From Phycisphaerales bacterium (GTDB lineage: Bacteria > Planctomycetota > Phycisphaerae > Phycisphaerales > UBA1924): a stretch of 64,000 bases of DNA. Location of the stretch: assembly GCA_027019265.1 (NCBI GenBank), contig JALUWX010000107.1:1-64000 (forward strand), written 5' to 3'. Below the pieces are notes generated by a model. It was given only the letters and a program-made list of their open reading frames with translations, did no database searches and was not told the origin of the DNA. The position numbers and the translations under genes are program-made. This document shows positions 24,949-33,801 of this stretch, in pieces. Position 1 is the first letter of the stretch. Every line of letters starts with the position of its first letter.

Positions 24949-25641
24949 TCATCCAATTCGTACCAAACCCTTTGCCAGACCCAGTGCTACAAGCACTACA
25001 CCGATGACTGTGCCAATGAGTAGTCCGCCAATGCTGTAGACTAACACCGACTCCCCGGTCCAGTCGGATCTATTCGCTTCGCGATATGCAGAAACAGGCT
25101 CGGCTGCATTGTCAGCGATGTCGTAGATGTAGTACCAACGGTCCCAGCCATCGGGACGATCGGCTGGATACACGATCAGCTCTGCACGGATTGATCCGTC
25201 TTCAAGCGTTGCGAAAGACACCCCCCCTGCGTTGATCTTGAGATTGCCGGCCGGGATCTGCGTTCGAGCTTGTTCGTCTGATCTGTACGCGGTTGTATCC
25301 CACGGACCCGTTGTGAGACGACTCTGAATAGCGGGGGGTCCGTAGTGCCAATCTGGGCTGTTCCGATCCGGATCCGAGAGATCGATCAACCTTGGATTGG
25401 GGTCCTTGGTGTCGTCTTTGGGATATTGAACGACCCAGAACTCCGGCATCATGCTGGGCGGATTGTCGCTAATAAACAATGACGCCGGACCGACGGGTAA
25501 CGGGCCGTTCGCCGCGCGATAGCCCGCAGCACCGCCCACAACACAACCCACAAATGGCGTTAGTACACAGAGCACAATCAAGCAATACCCGAACACGCCA
25601 ATCATGGATCCTGCTTTGTTCATCGATCCATGATTGTACAT
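24949..25641 (-). CDS. Unrecognised two-helix membrane protein, low GC
   Basis: A 230-residue protein. An N-terminal membrane helix (about residues 14-42) precedes a soluble domain with a high proportion of Asp, Pro and Tyr, and a second long helix (about 198-222, VYSIGGLLIGTVIGVVLVALGLA) lies near the end. The middle has WVVQYPKDDTKDPNPRLI and WDRWYYIYDIAD. The ATG at 25641 is the track start; ATG 25623 is also possible and neither has a strong Shine-Dalgarno. The gene is clearly lower in GC than its flanks and lies between fcl and the AAC(6')-like gene. No family recognised. Confidence 0.55.
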   Translation of the reverse strand: MYNHGSMNKAGSMIGVFGYCLIVLCVLTPFVGCVVGGAAGYRAANGPLPVGPASLFISDNPPSMMPEFWVVQYPKDDTKDPNPRLIDLSDPDRNSPDWHYGPPAIQSRLTTGPWDTTAYRSDEQARTQIPAGNLKINAGGVSFATLEDGSIRAELIVYPADRPDGWDRWYYIYDIADNAAEPVSAYREANRSDWTGESVLVYSIGGLLIGTVIGVVLVALGLAKGLVRIG

Positions 25642-25661
25642 TGATGCTCACTTCTTTCAGA

Positions 25662-26669
25662 TCACATCCGCGCTTCGGGGTCGTTGCGATGGGCTTTGAA
25701 CCATTCGATGGTGCGTTTGAGCCCTTCTTCGAAGCCGACTTTGGCTTCCCAGCCCATGAGTTCCTTGGCGCGGGAGACGTCCAGACAGCGGCGGGGTTGG
25801 CCGTCGGGCTTGGTGGAGTCCCAGCGGATCTTGTCTTCGATCGTGTCCTCGTTCGCGAAGCCCGTGAGCTTGGCGATGAGGTGGACGAGATCGCGGATGG
25901 TGATCTCCATGTTGGTCCCGAGGTTCATGGGGGTGGGGTCGTCCATTTTCTCGGAGGCCGTCAGGATCCCGTCGGCGCAGTCTTCGATGAAGAGGAACTC
26001 GCGCGAGGCGCTGCCCGTGCCCCAGACTTCGAGGAAGTCGTCCCCTCGGTCCATGGCTTCGATGCATTTGCGGATGAGGGCGGGGATGACGTGGGAGGAG
26101 TGGAGGTTGAAGTTGTCCCACGGGCCGTAGAGGTTGACGGGGAGGACGTAGGTGGACTTCATGTTGTACTGGAGCTTGTAGGCATCGAGCATCTGCCAGG
26201 CGGCTTTCTTCGCGATCCCGTAGGGCGCGTTGGTGACCTCGGGGTAGCCGTTCCAGAGGTCGCTCTCTTTGAAGGGGACGGGGGTGAGGTTGGGATAGGC
26301 GCAGATGGTCCCGGTCTGGACGAACTTGCCTCCCCGTTCGATGAGCCCGTCGACGCGGGCTTGCTCGATGAGGTGGAGGGCCATGGCCATGTTGGCGTAG
26401 AAGTAGCGCCCGGGGTTTTCGCGGTTGGCGCCGATCCCGCCGACTTCGGCGGCGAGGTGGATGATGAGGGTGGCTTTGTCTTTCCCGAACGCGTCGTTGT
26501 AGAGGGCAACGACGGCGTCTTTCTCGGTGAGGTCGTAGTTCGCGGATCGGGGGATGACGATCTGGTCGTCGCTGACCCCCCGGGTGTGGAGCCCTTCGAC
26601 GATGTGTCGGCCCAGGAATCCGGATCCGCCGGTGATGATGATGCGCTGCGCGGACCAGTCCAGACTCAT
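25662..26669 (-). CDS. fcl: GDP-L-fucose synthase-like epimerase/reductase
   Basis: Converts GDP-4-keto-6-deoxymannose to GDP-L-fucose by epimerisation and reduction, in the cytoplasm. A 335-residue extended SDR: Rossmann GGSGFLG at residues 14-20, the family-specific AAEVGGIGANRENP, and the Tyr-x3-Lys of PYGIAKK (Tyr150, Lys154). AGGAG precedes ATG 26669. PVNLYGPWDNFNLHSSHVIPALI is the substrate region of this family. The partner enzyme Gmd is about 7 kb away on the same strand, so both parts of the pathway are present though not adjacent. It is divergent from the EEP-domain gene 26755. Confidence 0.9.
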   Translation of the reverse strand: MSLDWSAQRIIITGGSGFLGRHIVEGLHTRGVSDDQIVIPRSANYDLTEKDAVVALYNDAFGKDKATLIIHLAAEVGGIGANRENPGRYFYANMAMALHLIEQARVDGLIERGGKFVQTGTICAYPNLTPVPFKESDLWNGYPEVTNAPYGIAKKAAWQMLDAYKLQYNMKSTYVLPVNLYGPWDNFNLHSSHVIPALIRKCIEAMDRGDDFLEVWGTGSASREFLFIEDCADGILTASEKMDDPTPMNLGTNMEITIRDLVHLIAKLTGFANEDTIEDKIRWDSTKPDGQPRRCLDVSRAKELMGWEAKVGFEEGLKRTIEWFKAHRNDPEARM

Positions 26670-26754
26670 TGCTCTCGCTCCTCTCGGGTGAAATCGCCGA
26701 TGATGGTGGGAGGCGATCATAGAGTCGAACGGACCCGAGCGACCGAGGGAGCTC

Positions 26755-27915
26755 ATGAGCGAGGCGCACGTGCATACGAGACCGACCCGGGGTGCGCGAT
26801 GGACGCGCCGGGTGCTCTGGCCGACGCTCTCGAGGTGGTTCGCGCTGCTGGGGCTGGTGATCGCTGGGGGGTTCGTGGTGGGTCGGGTGCTGACGGACAC
26901 GCGGCACTGGTCCCAGTATCTGTACTGGATCCCCGTGCTGTGGGTCCTGATCTCGTGCTGGGGGCTCTGGGGGCTGAGCGCGCTGCTGGGGTGGCGCGGG
27001 CTTCGTCCGAAGGGGAACTTCGTCCGGGCGCTGCTGGTGCTGATGTGTCTGGGGATGACGCTGTTCGCGCTGGTGTTCGTGTGGCGCGTCCAGCGCCCGG
27101 TGCTGAGGTTGGTGTCGTCGGGTCCCGAGCCCGATCTGCGGGTGGTGCACTGGAATATCGCCGCGGATTCGTTCGATGTGGGGACTGCGGCGGGGGTGAT
27201 CCTGGATCAGGACCCGGACATCGCGCTGATCGCGAATGCGCGCTGGGACGGGCAGCGCTCGGCGCTGCTCGAGGCGCTGGGTGAGGTGATCCCGGATACG
27301 AACGAGATGGGTCCGAGGTTGGCCGGGTCGCTCTTGATCGCTTCGAGATTCCCCGTGACCCACTGGGGTGTGGTGTGGCTCGATCCGAGCGCGAACCCGG
27401 AAGCGAACACCCGATCGACGGGTGACCGGGGGTGGGTGGTGCTGCTGGGGATCGATGTCCCGGATCGGGACGCGCCCTTGGTGGTGTGGGTGGTGGATCT
27501 TCCGAGCGAGCCCACCCAGTGGAGACAGGAGACGATCGATCGCGCGATCCGCGCGGGGACGCGCGCGGATGTGCGGGTCCGGAGCGTTGAGGATGCGCCG
27601 GTGGTGGATCTGTCGGTCCCCGATCTGATCGTGGGGGACTTCAATACGCCGCGGGGGTCGGATTCGCTTGCGCGGTTCGATGGGTTGTCGGGTGGGGGGT
27701 ACGTCGATGCGTTCGAGCGTGTGGGGTGGGGTCGGGGGCGGTCGTGGGTCCCTGTGACGGGGAACCCGCTCGCGCGGGGCGCTGTGGCGCTGGGGGATTG
27801 GCACATCGATCTCGCGCTCGTCGGGGAGGGGCTCCGCGCGACGGGGTACGGGCTGTTCGGACCCGCGCCGAGCGATCATCGGGCGCAGCGGATCGAGTTG
27901 GTGTTCGAGCCCTGA
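26755..27915 (+). CDS. Membrane-anchored endonuclease/exonuclease/phosphatase-family protein
   Basis: A 386-residue protein with three N-terminal membrane helices (about residues 28-48, 57-77, 87-106) and an EEP domain from about residue 125. Visible motif residues: Asn134 (VVHWNI), Asp295 and Asn297 (VGDFN), and Asp374-His375 (SDH). The metal-binding Glu expected in the DI-x-E strand is replaced by Asn161 (DIALIANARWD), so metal binding or activity may be altered. GAGGGAG precedes the ATG. Membrane EEP proteins of this layout (VanJ-like/ElsH-like) act on periplasmic phospho-substrates in some bacteria. Its location beside fcl ties it to the polysaccharide region. Confidence 0.78.
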   Translation: MSEAHVHTRPTRGARWTRRVLWPTLSRWFALLGLVIAGGFVVGRVLTDTRHWSQYLYWIPVLWVLISCWGLWGLSALLGWRGLRPKGNFVRALLVLMCLGMTLFALVFVWRVQRPVLRLVSSGPEPDLRVVHWNIAADSFDVGTAAGVILDQDPDIALIANARWDGQRSALLEALGEVIPDTNEMGPRLAGSLLIASRFPVTHWGVVWLDPSANPEANTRSTGDRGWVVLLGIDVPDRDAPLVVWVVDLPSEPTQWRQETIDRAIRAGTRADVRVRSVEDAPVVDLSVPDLIVGDFNTPRGSDSLARFDGLSGGGYVDAFERVGWGRGRSWVPVTGNPLARGAVALGDWHIDLALVGEGLRATGYGLFGPAPSDHRAQRIELVFEP

Positions 27916-27935
27916 ACGGAAGGTCCTGATAAAAA

Positions 27936-27978
27936 CACAGAGCCCCCCGGTGACGCATCATCGGGGGGTTGATCTGTG
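27936..27978. terminator. Long imperfect hairpin after the EEP gene
   Basis: A core stem CCCCCCGGTGA with TCATCGGGGGG (one G-U) around CGCA is extended by CACAGA with TCTGTG across a small internal loop. The T-run lies on the minus-strand side (AAAAACAC upstream), so on the plus strand it is a hairpin without a clean U-tract. It probably ends the EEP transcript or protects its 3' end. Confidence 0.5.
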
Positions 27979-28146
27979 CACAGGAAAGAGAGAGTCCATT
28001 TCTACGCTCGGCTCGGACAAGGGGTTCGGCTTTATCTCGCCGTGCTCAAGGGAATGGGATCTTTTCCCGATGCGCCAAGGTCCGGTTCCACTACCATGGG
28101 GTGACCTCCTCAGGGGGAGGTAAGACCACCACACAGGAGAGATCCC

Positions 28147-29529
28147 ATGCTCATTCGTCCGCTGTTTCTCGCTGCTTCGCTTTCATCCGTTGCGCTGGCG
28201 CAGACCCAGTCCCCGGAGCGTGCGTCCACTCTGGAGATCACCAACGGGGTGGTGAGTGTGAATGATGGGACGTTCAACTACCAGGGGGTGCTGACGGACA
28301 ACGGAGCTCCGGCGAACGGGATGTACTCGTTCAGCATCGAGCCCTACACGAGCGCGGACGGGTTCGACATCGCGCACGAGCTGCTGTTCTTCTCTGATCC
28401 CATCCCCGTCGTCGATGGGCTGTTCTCGCTCGATATCCAGATGGGCGGGAACGCTTCGGAGGCGCGTCGGTTCTGGCGCGAGATCGGGGACGAGCCCATC
28501 TATCTCGAGATCGGGGTGGGTCTGATCAAGGGCGGGCCGTACACGACGCTTGGGACGCGCGCGAAGGTCGGGTGGAGCGCGCGGGCGCAGTACGCGGGGA
28601 TCTCGGAATCGCTCCGGTTCCCGTACTCGGATACCTACATCGACCCGTTCGGGGATCCCTCGACGATGCTGTCGTTGACGAGCGAGTTCGGGGGGATCGT
28701 CGCGGAGTTCCGTTCGGCGAATGCGGCGGACGAACCCATCGTGCACATCGCGGGTTCGGACACGTTCAACAGCGGTTTCAGCTTCCAGTCCGGAGCGCTG
28801 CTCGTGGACTCGCGTGACGACGAGGTCGCGATCCGGGGTGAGGGGACGAGGTATTCGGTGGTGGGTTTCCACAGCGAGCCCTCGACACTCACGGGGGTGA
28901 GTGCTTCGGTGCTCGGGAGTGTGGGATTCTTTTCGTCCCCGGACATCATCGCGGTGTGGGCGAACAACGGCCCGGCCGGGACCTCGGCGCGTCTGGGGGT
29001 AGAGAACTACGCCGGCGATTTCACTGGTGATGTGCTGATCCGGAACGCGCTCCGGGTTGAAGAGGACGTGGCGCGGGACTTCGGGACGAACGAGCCCTCC
29101 CCGGTTGGGCCGCTGGCGTACGGGTTCGTGAGCGCCGCGGGCACGGTGAGCAACGGGACGGCGAACCTGATCGCACGCTGGGAACCGAGCTCTTCGTCGT
29201 ACAAGCTCTCGATCGATGGGTATTCGTTGGGATCCGGGTTCCAGACGGTCCAGGTGACGGTGCTGGATTCGAACGAGCCGCGCGTCGCGACGACGAACGT
29301 GATCAGCGGGGAGATCCAGGTCACGATCTGGGATCTGAACTCCGGGAACGTCCGGGTCCAAGACAACTTCATGGTCGTGATCTACGACCCGAACGCGGGG
29401 TCGAGCGTGGCGCGTACGGGGATCACGATGGACACGGACTCCTTCGTTTCGCAGAACCCGGGGTATCGGATCGAGCCCGTGGTGGATCCGATCCCGGTGA
29501 TCGATGAATCATCGCCGCTCGAGGAGTGA
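28147..29529 (+). CDS. Secreted YQG-domain protein without S74 tail
   Basis: A 460-residue exported protein. AGGAGAG lies before ATG 28147. The signal peptide is about MLIRPLFLAASLSSVALA. FNYQGVLTDNGAPANGMYSFSIEPY is the N-terminal domain shared with 4966, 17892 and 19278. The middle is beta-rich with no catalytic motif; the C-terminal region resembles the 4966 protein in having a flat beta-strand pattern (LAYGFVSAAGTVSNGTANLI...). No dockerin, PEP-CTERM or S74 tail. It sits at the left edge of the exopolysaccharide region and is followed by the flippase gene. Confidence 0.75.
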   Translation: MLIRPLFLAASLSSVALAQTQSPERASTLEITNGVVSVNDGTFNYQGVLTDNGAPANGMYSFSIEPYTSADGFDIAHELLFFSDPIPVVDGLFSLDIQMGGNASEARRFWREIGDEPIYLEIGVGLIKGGPYTTLGTRAKVGWSARAQYAGISESLRFPYSDTYIDPFGDPSTMLSLTSEFGGIVAEFRSANAADEPIVHIAGSDTFNSGFSFQSGALLVDSRDDEVAIRGEGTRYSVVGFHSEPSTLTGVSASVLGSVGFFSSPDIIAVWANNGPAGTSARLGVENYAGDFTGDVLIRNALRVEEDVARDFGTNEPSPVGPLAYGFVSAAGTVSNGTANLIARWEPSSSSYKLSIDGYSLGSGFQTVQVTVLDSNEPRVATTNVISGEIQVTIWDLNSGNVRVQDNFMVVIYDPNAGSSVARTGITMDTDSFVSQNPGYRIEPVVDPIPVIDESSPLEE

Positions 29530-29683
29530 ACCCGGGGGTCGTCTCGCACGTAGACCAGCAGCACCTGTTCCGTTCTCCGGAGATCCGTGGATCTTGGATG
29601 ATTGTTCTTCTCCGATGCGCCGATAAGCTTGCGCATCGATCCAACGGATGTTGCACCGATCGTGTGCGAGGACTCCTGCGCTG

Positions 29684-31195
29684 ATGGCTCCGACCCTGAC
29701 GAAAACCACGACCCACGGCGCGATCTATTCGGCCGGCTCGAGCATCGTGATCAAGGGGCTCACCCTGGTGGTCCAGGTGATCCTCGCTTGGATGCTGGGT
29801 CCGGACGCGTTCGGTGCTTGGGCGCTGACGATGCCCGTGATGACGCTCTCCGAGCTGATCCGGACCTCTGGTGCGCGGGAGATTCTGGTGCGTCGTCAGC
29901 GTGCGTTCCGGGTGTGGGCCGGCCCGGCGTTCTGGCTCTCGGCGCTGATGGGGCTGATCGCGGCGTTGTTCACGGCTTCGCTCTCGATCCCGATGGCGTT
30001 GCTGTACGAGAGGCCGGAACTGACCGCGTTGATCCTGATGTGTGCGCCTTCACCGCTGCTCGGATCGCTCCAGTCGGTACCCGAAGCGTACCTGCTCGCG
30101 AACAAACGATTCCGGGCGCATGTCATGGGGCTGTTTTCCGCGGGGATCGTGCTGCTCGCGTTCCAGCTGCTGTTCGCGGTGCTCGGGTTCGGGGCGATGA
30201 CGTTCCCGCTCGCGCTCGTCGTGAGCGCGGCGATGCGGGCCGTCATGTTCTGGTACCTGGGGAACCCCGGGTGTTCGCTCAAGCCCAACATCCGGAGGTG
30301 GAAGTACATCGTCGGCGACGCGGGTCGGCTCGTGGGGACCCGGCTCGCGGATTGGTTCTCGATCAATGCGCCGCCGCTGGTGCTGGGTCTTCACTTCGAC
30401 AACGCGTTGGTGGGTGTGTTCGCGTACGCGGTGAGCACATCGTCGCAGGCGATCCGGATCCTGTCGATCAACCTCTCGACGATCCTGTTCGCGGCGCTCG
30501 CGGGGAACGCGCGAGACCCGGCTCGTCAGGAATCCGGTTTTCTCAAGTCGATCGGGGTGCTCTCAACGGTGGGGATCCCGCTGTGTTTCTTCCAGGCCGT
30601 GCTCGCGGAGCCGTTGTTTACGAACGTGCTGAAGATCGAGGAATGGCCGGGCTTGATCGAGTCGTTCCAGTTGCTGTCGATCGGGATGGGGATCCGTCTT
30701 TTGAACCAACCCTCACGGAGTTACATCCTCGCGCAGGGTCGGTTCTCGGCGGCGTTGTGGCTTTCGATCCTGGCCGCGGTGTTGTACCTCATCGTCGCCG
30801 TCGTCGCGGGTCCGTTCGGTGTGGTCGTGCTTGCGGGTTCGCAGGCGTTGGTCCATGTGATCACGGCGACCACGTGGTTTGTGGTTTCTCTGAATCGTTC
30901 GGGTGAGGGGATCCGGAAAGGGTTCGGGCTGGTCCTCCCGACGATCGTCGCTTCGGGGATCGGGATCCTTGTGCCCGGCGCGCTCGCGCACCGGTTCTAT
31001 GAGCACGGGGTGTGGAGCGATATCGCGGTGGGGGTCATCGTCTCTCTGCTCGGATCCGTGCTGTTTCTCGCGCTGAGCATCTCGATGCGCTCGAAGGCGC
31101 TGACAGCAACGGCGAAATGGGCGATCGATATGGCGCCGTCTCGGATGTCGAAACCCATGGCGCGCGTGTCGAGGACACTCCGGATCACGTCGTGA
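29684..31195 (+). CDS. Wzx-like polysaccharide flippase
   Basis: A 503-residue inner-membrane protein with about 12-14 hydrophobic helices, of the MOP/oligosaccharide flippase family that moves lipid-linked repeat units to the outer face of the membrane. ATG 29684 is chosen over the track start 29648. Family-like text: IVIKGLTLVVQVILAWMLGPDAFGAWAL near the start, and SVPEAYLLANKRFRAH in the middle. It overlaps the convergent pyruvyltransferase by 11 bases. A second flippase, fused to an EEP domain, lies at 41176-43743. Confidence 0.85.
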   Translation: MAPTLTKTTTHGAIYSAGSSIVIKGLTLVVQVILAWMLGPDAFGAWALTMPVMTLSELIRTSGAREILVRRQRAFRVWAGPAFWLSALMGLIAALFTASLSIPMALLYERPELTALILMCAPSPLLGSLQSVPEAYLLANKRFRAHVMGLFSAGIVLLAFQLLFAVLGFGAMTFPLALVVSAAMRAVMFWYLGNPGCSLKPNIRRWKYIVGDAGRLVGTRLADWFSINAPPLVLGLHFDNALVGVFAYAVSTSSQAIRILSINLSTILFAALAGNARDPARQESGFLKSIGVLSTVGIPLCFFQAVLAEPLFTNVLKIEEWPGLIESFQLLSIGMGIRLLNQPSRSYILAQGRFSAALWLSILAAVLYLIVAVVAGPFGVVVLAGSQALVHVITATTWFVVSLNRSGEGIRKGFGLVLPTIVASGIGILVPGALAHRFYEHGVWSDIAVGVIVSLLGSVLFLALSISMRSKALTATAKWAIDMAPSRMSKPMARVSRTLRITS

Positions 31196-32378
31196 GCAGA
31201 TCGATGACCTCGCGCACGTGCGAGGTCGTGTGTTCCCGGTTCGATGTCCAGTTGTCGATGCTGAAACCCCGCTCGAGGACGCGAGAGTGCGCGGCGAGGA
31301 TCTCGTCGGGGGATTGATTCTCGCGCTGAAGACACAGATCCGCGCGGTCCGTGATCTTTGCGAATCCTTCGACCTTCTTGTCCCAGACCAGGGGGAGCGA
31401 GGGGACACGGAGCGCGTACGCGATGATGTTCGCGTGGAGGCGGTGCGCGATGACGCTCCCGAAACCCGCGATCTGTCCGACGAGCTGGTCGGGGCGCTCG
31501 GGCCGGGCTTTGAGTTCGGCGCTCGCGCACGAACCAGCGATCCGTTCGGCGAACCCGTGATCCTCCGGATCTCCGTTGCTGAAGAGCGCGACCTTGTGCC
31601 CTCGTGCTTCGAGCCCACGGATGACGCGCACCCAGCCGTCGATGAGCTTGGTGATCCGGGGGTCGTCGTCGGAGACGATCTTCCCGAGCGCGTTCCTGGG
31701 GTCGATGATCCCGATCCCCACGAGGGTCCGGTCCGAGTCGGGATCCGCCGGCGCGAGCTTGTACGCTTCATCGCTCCAGACGGCGACATCGGTGCTCCAG
31801 TGGGCACGATCTGAATGGTTCGGAAGGACCCCCCGGATGACGTCGCACGACTTGGGATCCCGGACCCCGACCCAGACGAGATCCATCGACTCGAACGCTT
31901 CGTTGAGGATGGATTTCGCGCGTCCGGACCATTGGTGACCCACCCCGCACCCGAGGATGGCGACTTTGGTGATCCCGGAATCACGCAGCCCGGCGCAGGC
32001 CGATCGGATCTTCATCGGGAATCGGAGCATGTTGTCGATGAGGAGCTGACCACCCCCGATGATGGCGGCGTCGCACTCACGGCTCGCGCTGGCGACACGG
32101 GCGGCGAGGTCGTTGTGTGTTCCTCTGAGCCACTCCCGTTCGCGCATGGATGCGCGGACGGAGGTCGGGATCATCGCTCGCGCGGCGCGTCGGACAACGG
32201 GCGCCATCCCGGCGGTTCTGATCGTGTAGGAATCGCTCCACTCGGACTTTCCCGAGAGGTCTACGTGGACGGGCTCGGCGCCGGCGCGTTCGACGAGGAG
32301 CCCCATACAGTCGGCGATCACGCCGTCCCCGAGGTTGGGGGAGAAGACTTCACCGATGACGGCGACTTTGCTGCTCAT
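31185..32378 (-). CDS. Polysaccharide pyruvyltransferase family protein
   Basis: A 397-residue protein of the pyruvyl-transfer family (CsaB/WcaK-like), which adds pyruvate ketals from PEP to sugars. ATG 32378 has GGAG upstream; the track's earlier ATG adds only 10 residues. Motifs: VAVIGEVFSPNLGDGVIADC at the N-terminus (nucleotide-type loop), AAIIGGGQLLIDNM, and near the C-terminus FGSVIAHRLHANIIAYALRVPSLPLVWDKKVEGFA, typical of this family. It is convergent with the flippase and 55 bases from the glycosyltransferase gene 32434, suggesting one transcript with it. Confidence 0.85.
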   Translation of the reverse strand: MSSKVAVIGEVFSPNLGDGVIADCMGLLVERAGAEPVHVDLSGKSEWSDSYTIRTAGMAPVVRRAARAMIPTSVRASMREREWLRGTHNDLAARVASASRECDAAIIGGGQLLIDNMLRFPMKIRSACAGLRDSGITKVAILGCGVGHQWSGRAKSILNEAFESMDLVWVGVRDPKSCDVIRGVLPNHSDRAHWSTDVAVWSDEAYKLAPADPDSDRTLVGIGIIDPRNALGKIVSDDDPRITKLIDGWVRVIRGLEARGHKVALFSNGDPEDHGFAERIAGSCASAELKARPERPDQLVGQIAGFGSVIAHRLHANIIAYALRVPSLPLVWDKKVEGFAKITDRADLCLQRENQSPDEILAAHSRVLERGFSIDNWTSNREHTTSHVREVIDLLTT

Positions 32379-32433
32379 GGTGACTCCATCATTTCTGTGT
32401 CCGCGCATCGGGTCGGTGCGCTGATGCGCGTGT

Positions 32434-33762
32434 TCATGAGCCCTGCTCCAATCGCATGCTGAGCTTGAGCTGGCGCTTGATCCAGAGGCGCTGGACCAGC
32501 GGGTTCAGGATCAGGGACTGGATCAGGCGCTGCTTGGGAGTGAAGCTCCCGATCATCCCTCCCCAGCTCTTCATGAGCCCGTCGAGATCGGCGCGTGTGA
32601 TCACTCCGTCTTTCGATTCCAGCGCTCGGCGCATGGAGGCGCGGTCCGGAGCGTTGTGGACGGATTCGATCACATTGACGAGGGCTTTCCCGATCGTGTC
32701 GGGGTGGTACATGGTCCTGACGCGCTCGCGCCCGAGCTCGGCGCACCTCGCGCGGAGCTTGTGATCGACCCGGATCCGGCGCATCGCTTCGCTGACGTGT
32801 CCGGGTCCGGCGGCGATGAGCCCGCCGATCTCGTGCCCAACGACCTCGCACTGCCCGGAACCCTTGGTCGGGTTGGCCATCGTGACGACGGGGGTGGCGC
32901 AGCTCATCGCTTCGGCGGCGACGAGCCCGAAGGTCTCTCCGATCCCCGTGACAAGAACGAAGCAGTCCATCGCGGAGTAGGCGGCGCGCATGGCGTCGTC
33001 GCCGTTGATGAACCCGATGACGTGTATCCGTTTTCTGATGTCCTCGGGGAAGGACTCGAACAGGTGTGTGCGATCCTCCCCGATCCCCCCGATGACGAGG
33101 TGGGCTTTGGGGTCCTGTTCCGCTTGGGCTCGGAACCCGTTGAACATGACGGGGGACCACTTCCCGGGGTGTTTCTGCGCGAGGTAGCCGTAGAGGAAGG
33201 CGTCCCTCGGGATGTTGTGCTGGTCCCGGAACGCGCCCGCTTCGTCGGGGGAGGCCGGATGGAATCGGTCCGAGTCCACCATGTGGGGGACACAGACCCC
33301 GATGGGCTTGGGCCGGGTGAAACGGGTCCAGCGGGTCCATTTCCAATGGCACCAACGCGAGACATGGAGGTGGACATCGAAGAGGTGTCGGTCCTCGGAG
33401 TAGTCCCAGCGCCCGAAGTGGGTGTGCTCGATGACCCTGGGGCCATCCTTCTTGCCAGCACCGAGCGCGCGGAGGAGATCGCCGTAGGACGGGTTGGGGA
33501 GCCCGGTCCGGTGCGCGATGATGATGTCCGGCTTCCATTCGCGCGCGTCCCGGGTCGCTCGGGATGTCGGGGCTTGGTCCGCGCCCTCTCCGATGAAGAG
33601 CTCGATTCCCGCGCTCCGCGCTTCGTCTTCTCGGGGACCCGAGCCCTTGCGCGTCAGGATCGCGGTGTTCAGTCCCGCGCGTTGGTAGTACGACGATGTC
33701 TGCACAGCGACGCGCTGTGTCCCGCCTCGGCCCAGGTCATCAACGATGGTGAGGACACGCAT
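32434..33762 (-). CDS. GT4-family glycosyltransferase
   Basis: A 442-residue GT-B glycosyltransferase. Start MRVLTIVDDLGRGGTQRVAV with the GGTxR acceptor loop, KPDIIIAHRTGLP, and the donor domain HPGKWSPVMFNGFRAQAEQ...HLVIGGIGEDR plus GIGETFGLVAAEAMSCATPVVT, where E-x7-E (ETFGLVAAE) is clear. It lies in an apparent minus-strand operon with gmd upstream and the pyruvyltransferase downstream. The donor sugar is unknown. Confidence 0.88.
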   Translation of the reverse strand: MRVLTIVDDLGRGGTQRVAVQTSSYYQRAGLNTAILTRKGSGPREDEARSAGIELFIGEGADQAPTSRATRDAREWKPDIIIAHRTGLPNPSYGDLLRALGAGKKDGPRVIEHTHFGRWDYSEDRHLFDVHLHVSRWCHWKWTRWTRFTRPKPIGVCVPHMVDSDRFHPASPDEAGAFRDQHNIPRDAFLYGYLAQKHPGKWSPVMFNGFRAQAEQDPKAHLVIGGIGEDRTHLFESFPEDIRKRIHVIGFINGDDAMRAAYSAMDCFVLVTGIGETFGLVAAEAMSCATPVVTMANPTKGSGQCEVVGHEIGGLIAAGPGHVSEAMRRIRVDHKLRARCAELGRERVRTMYHPDTIGKALVNVIESVHNAPDRASMRRALESKDGVITRADLDGLMKSWGGMIGSFTPKQRLIQSLILNPLVQRLWIKRQLKLSMRLEQGS

Positions 33763-33801
33763 GGGGGCGCCGATCGTGCTCTGGATCCGGATCGTCCGGG
33801 T

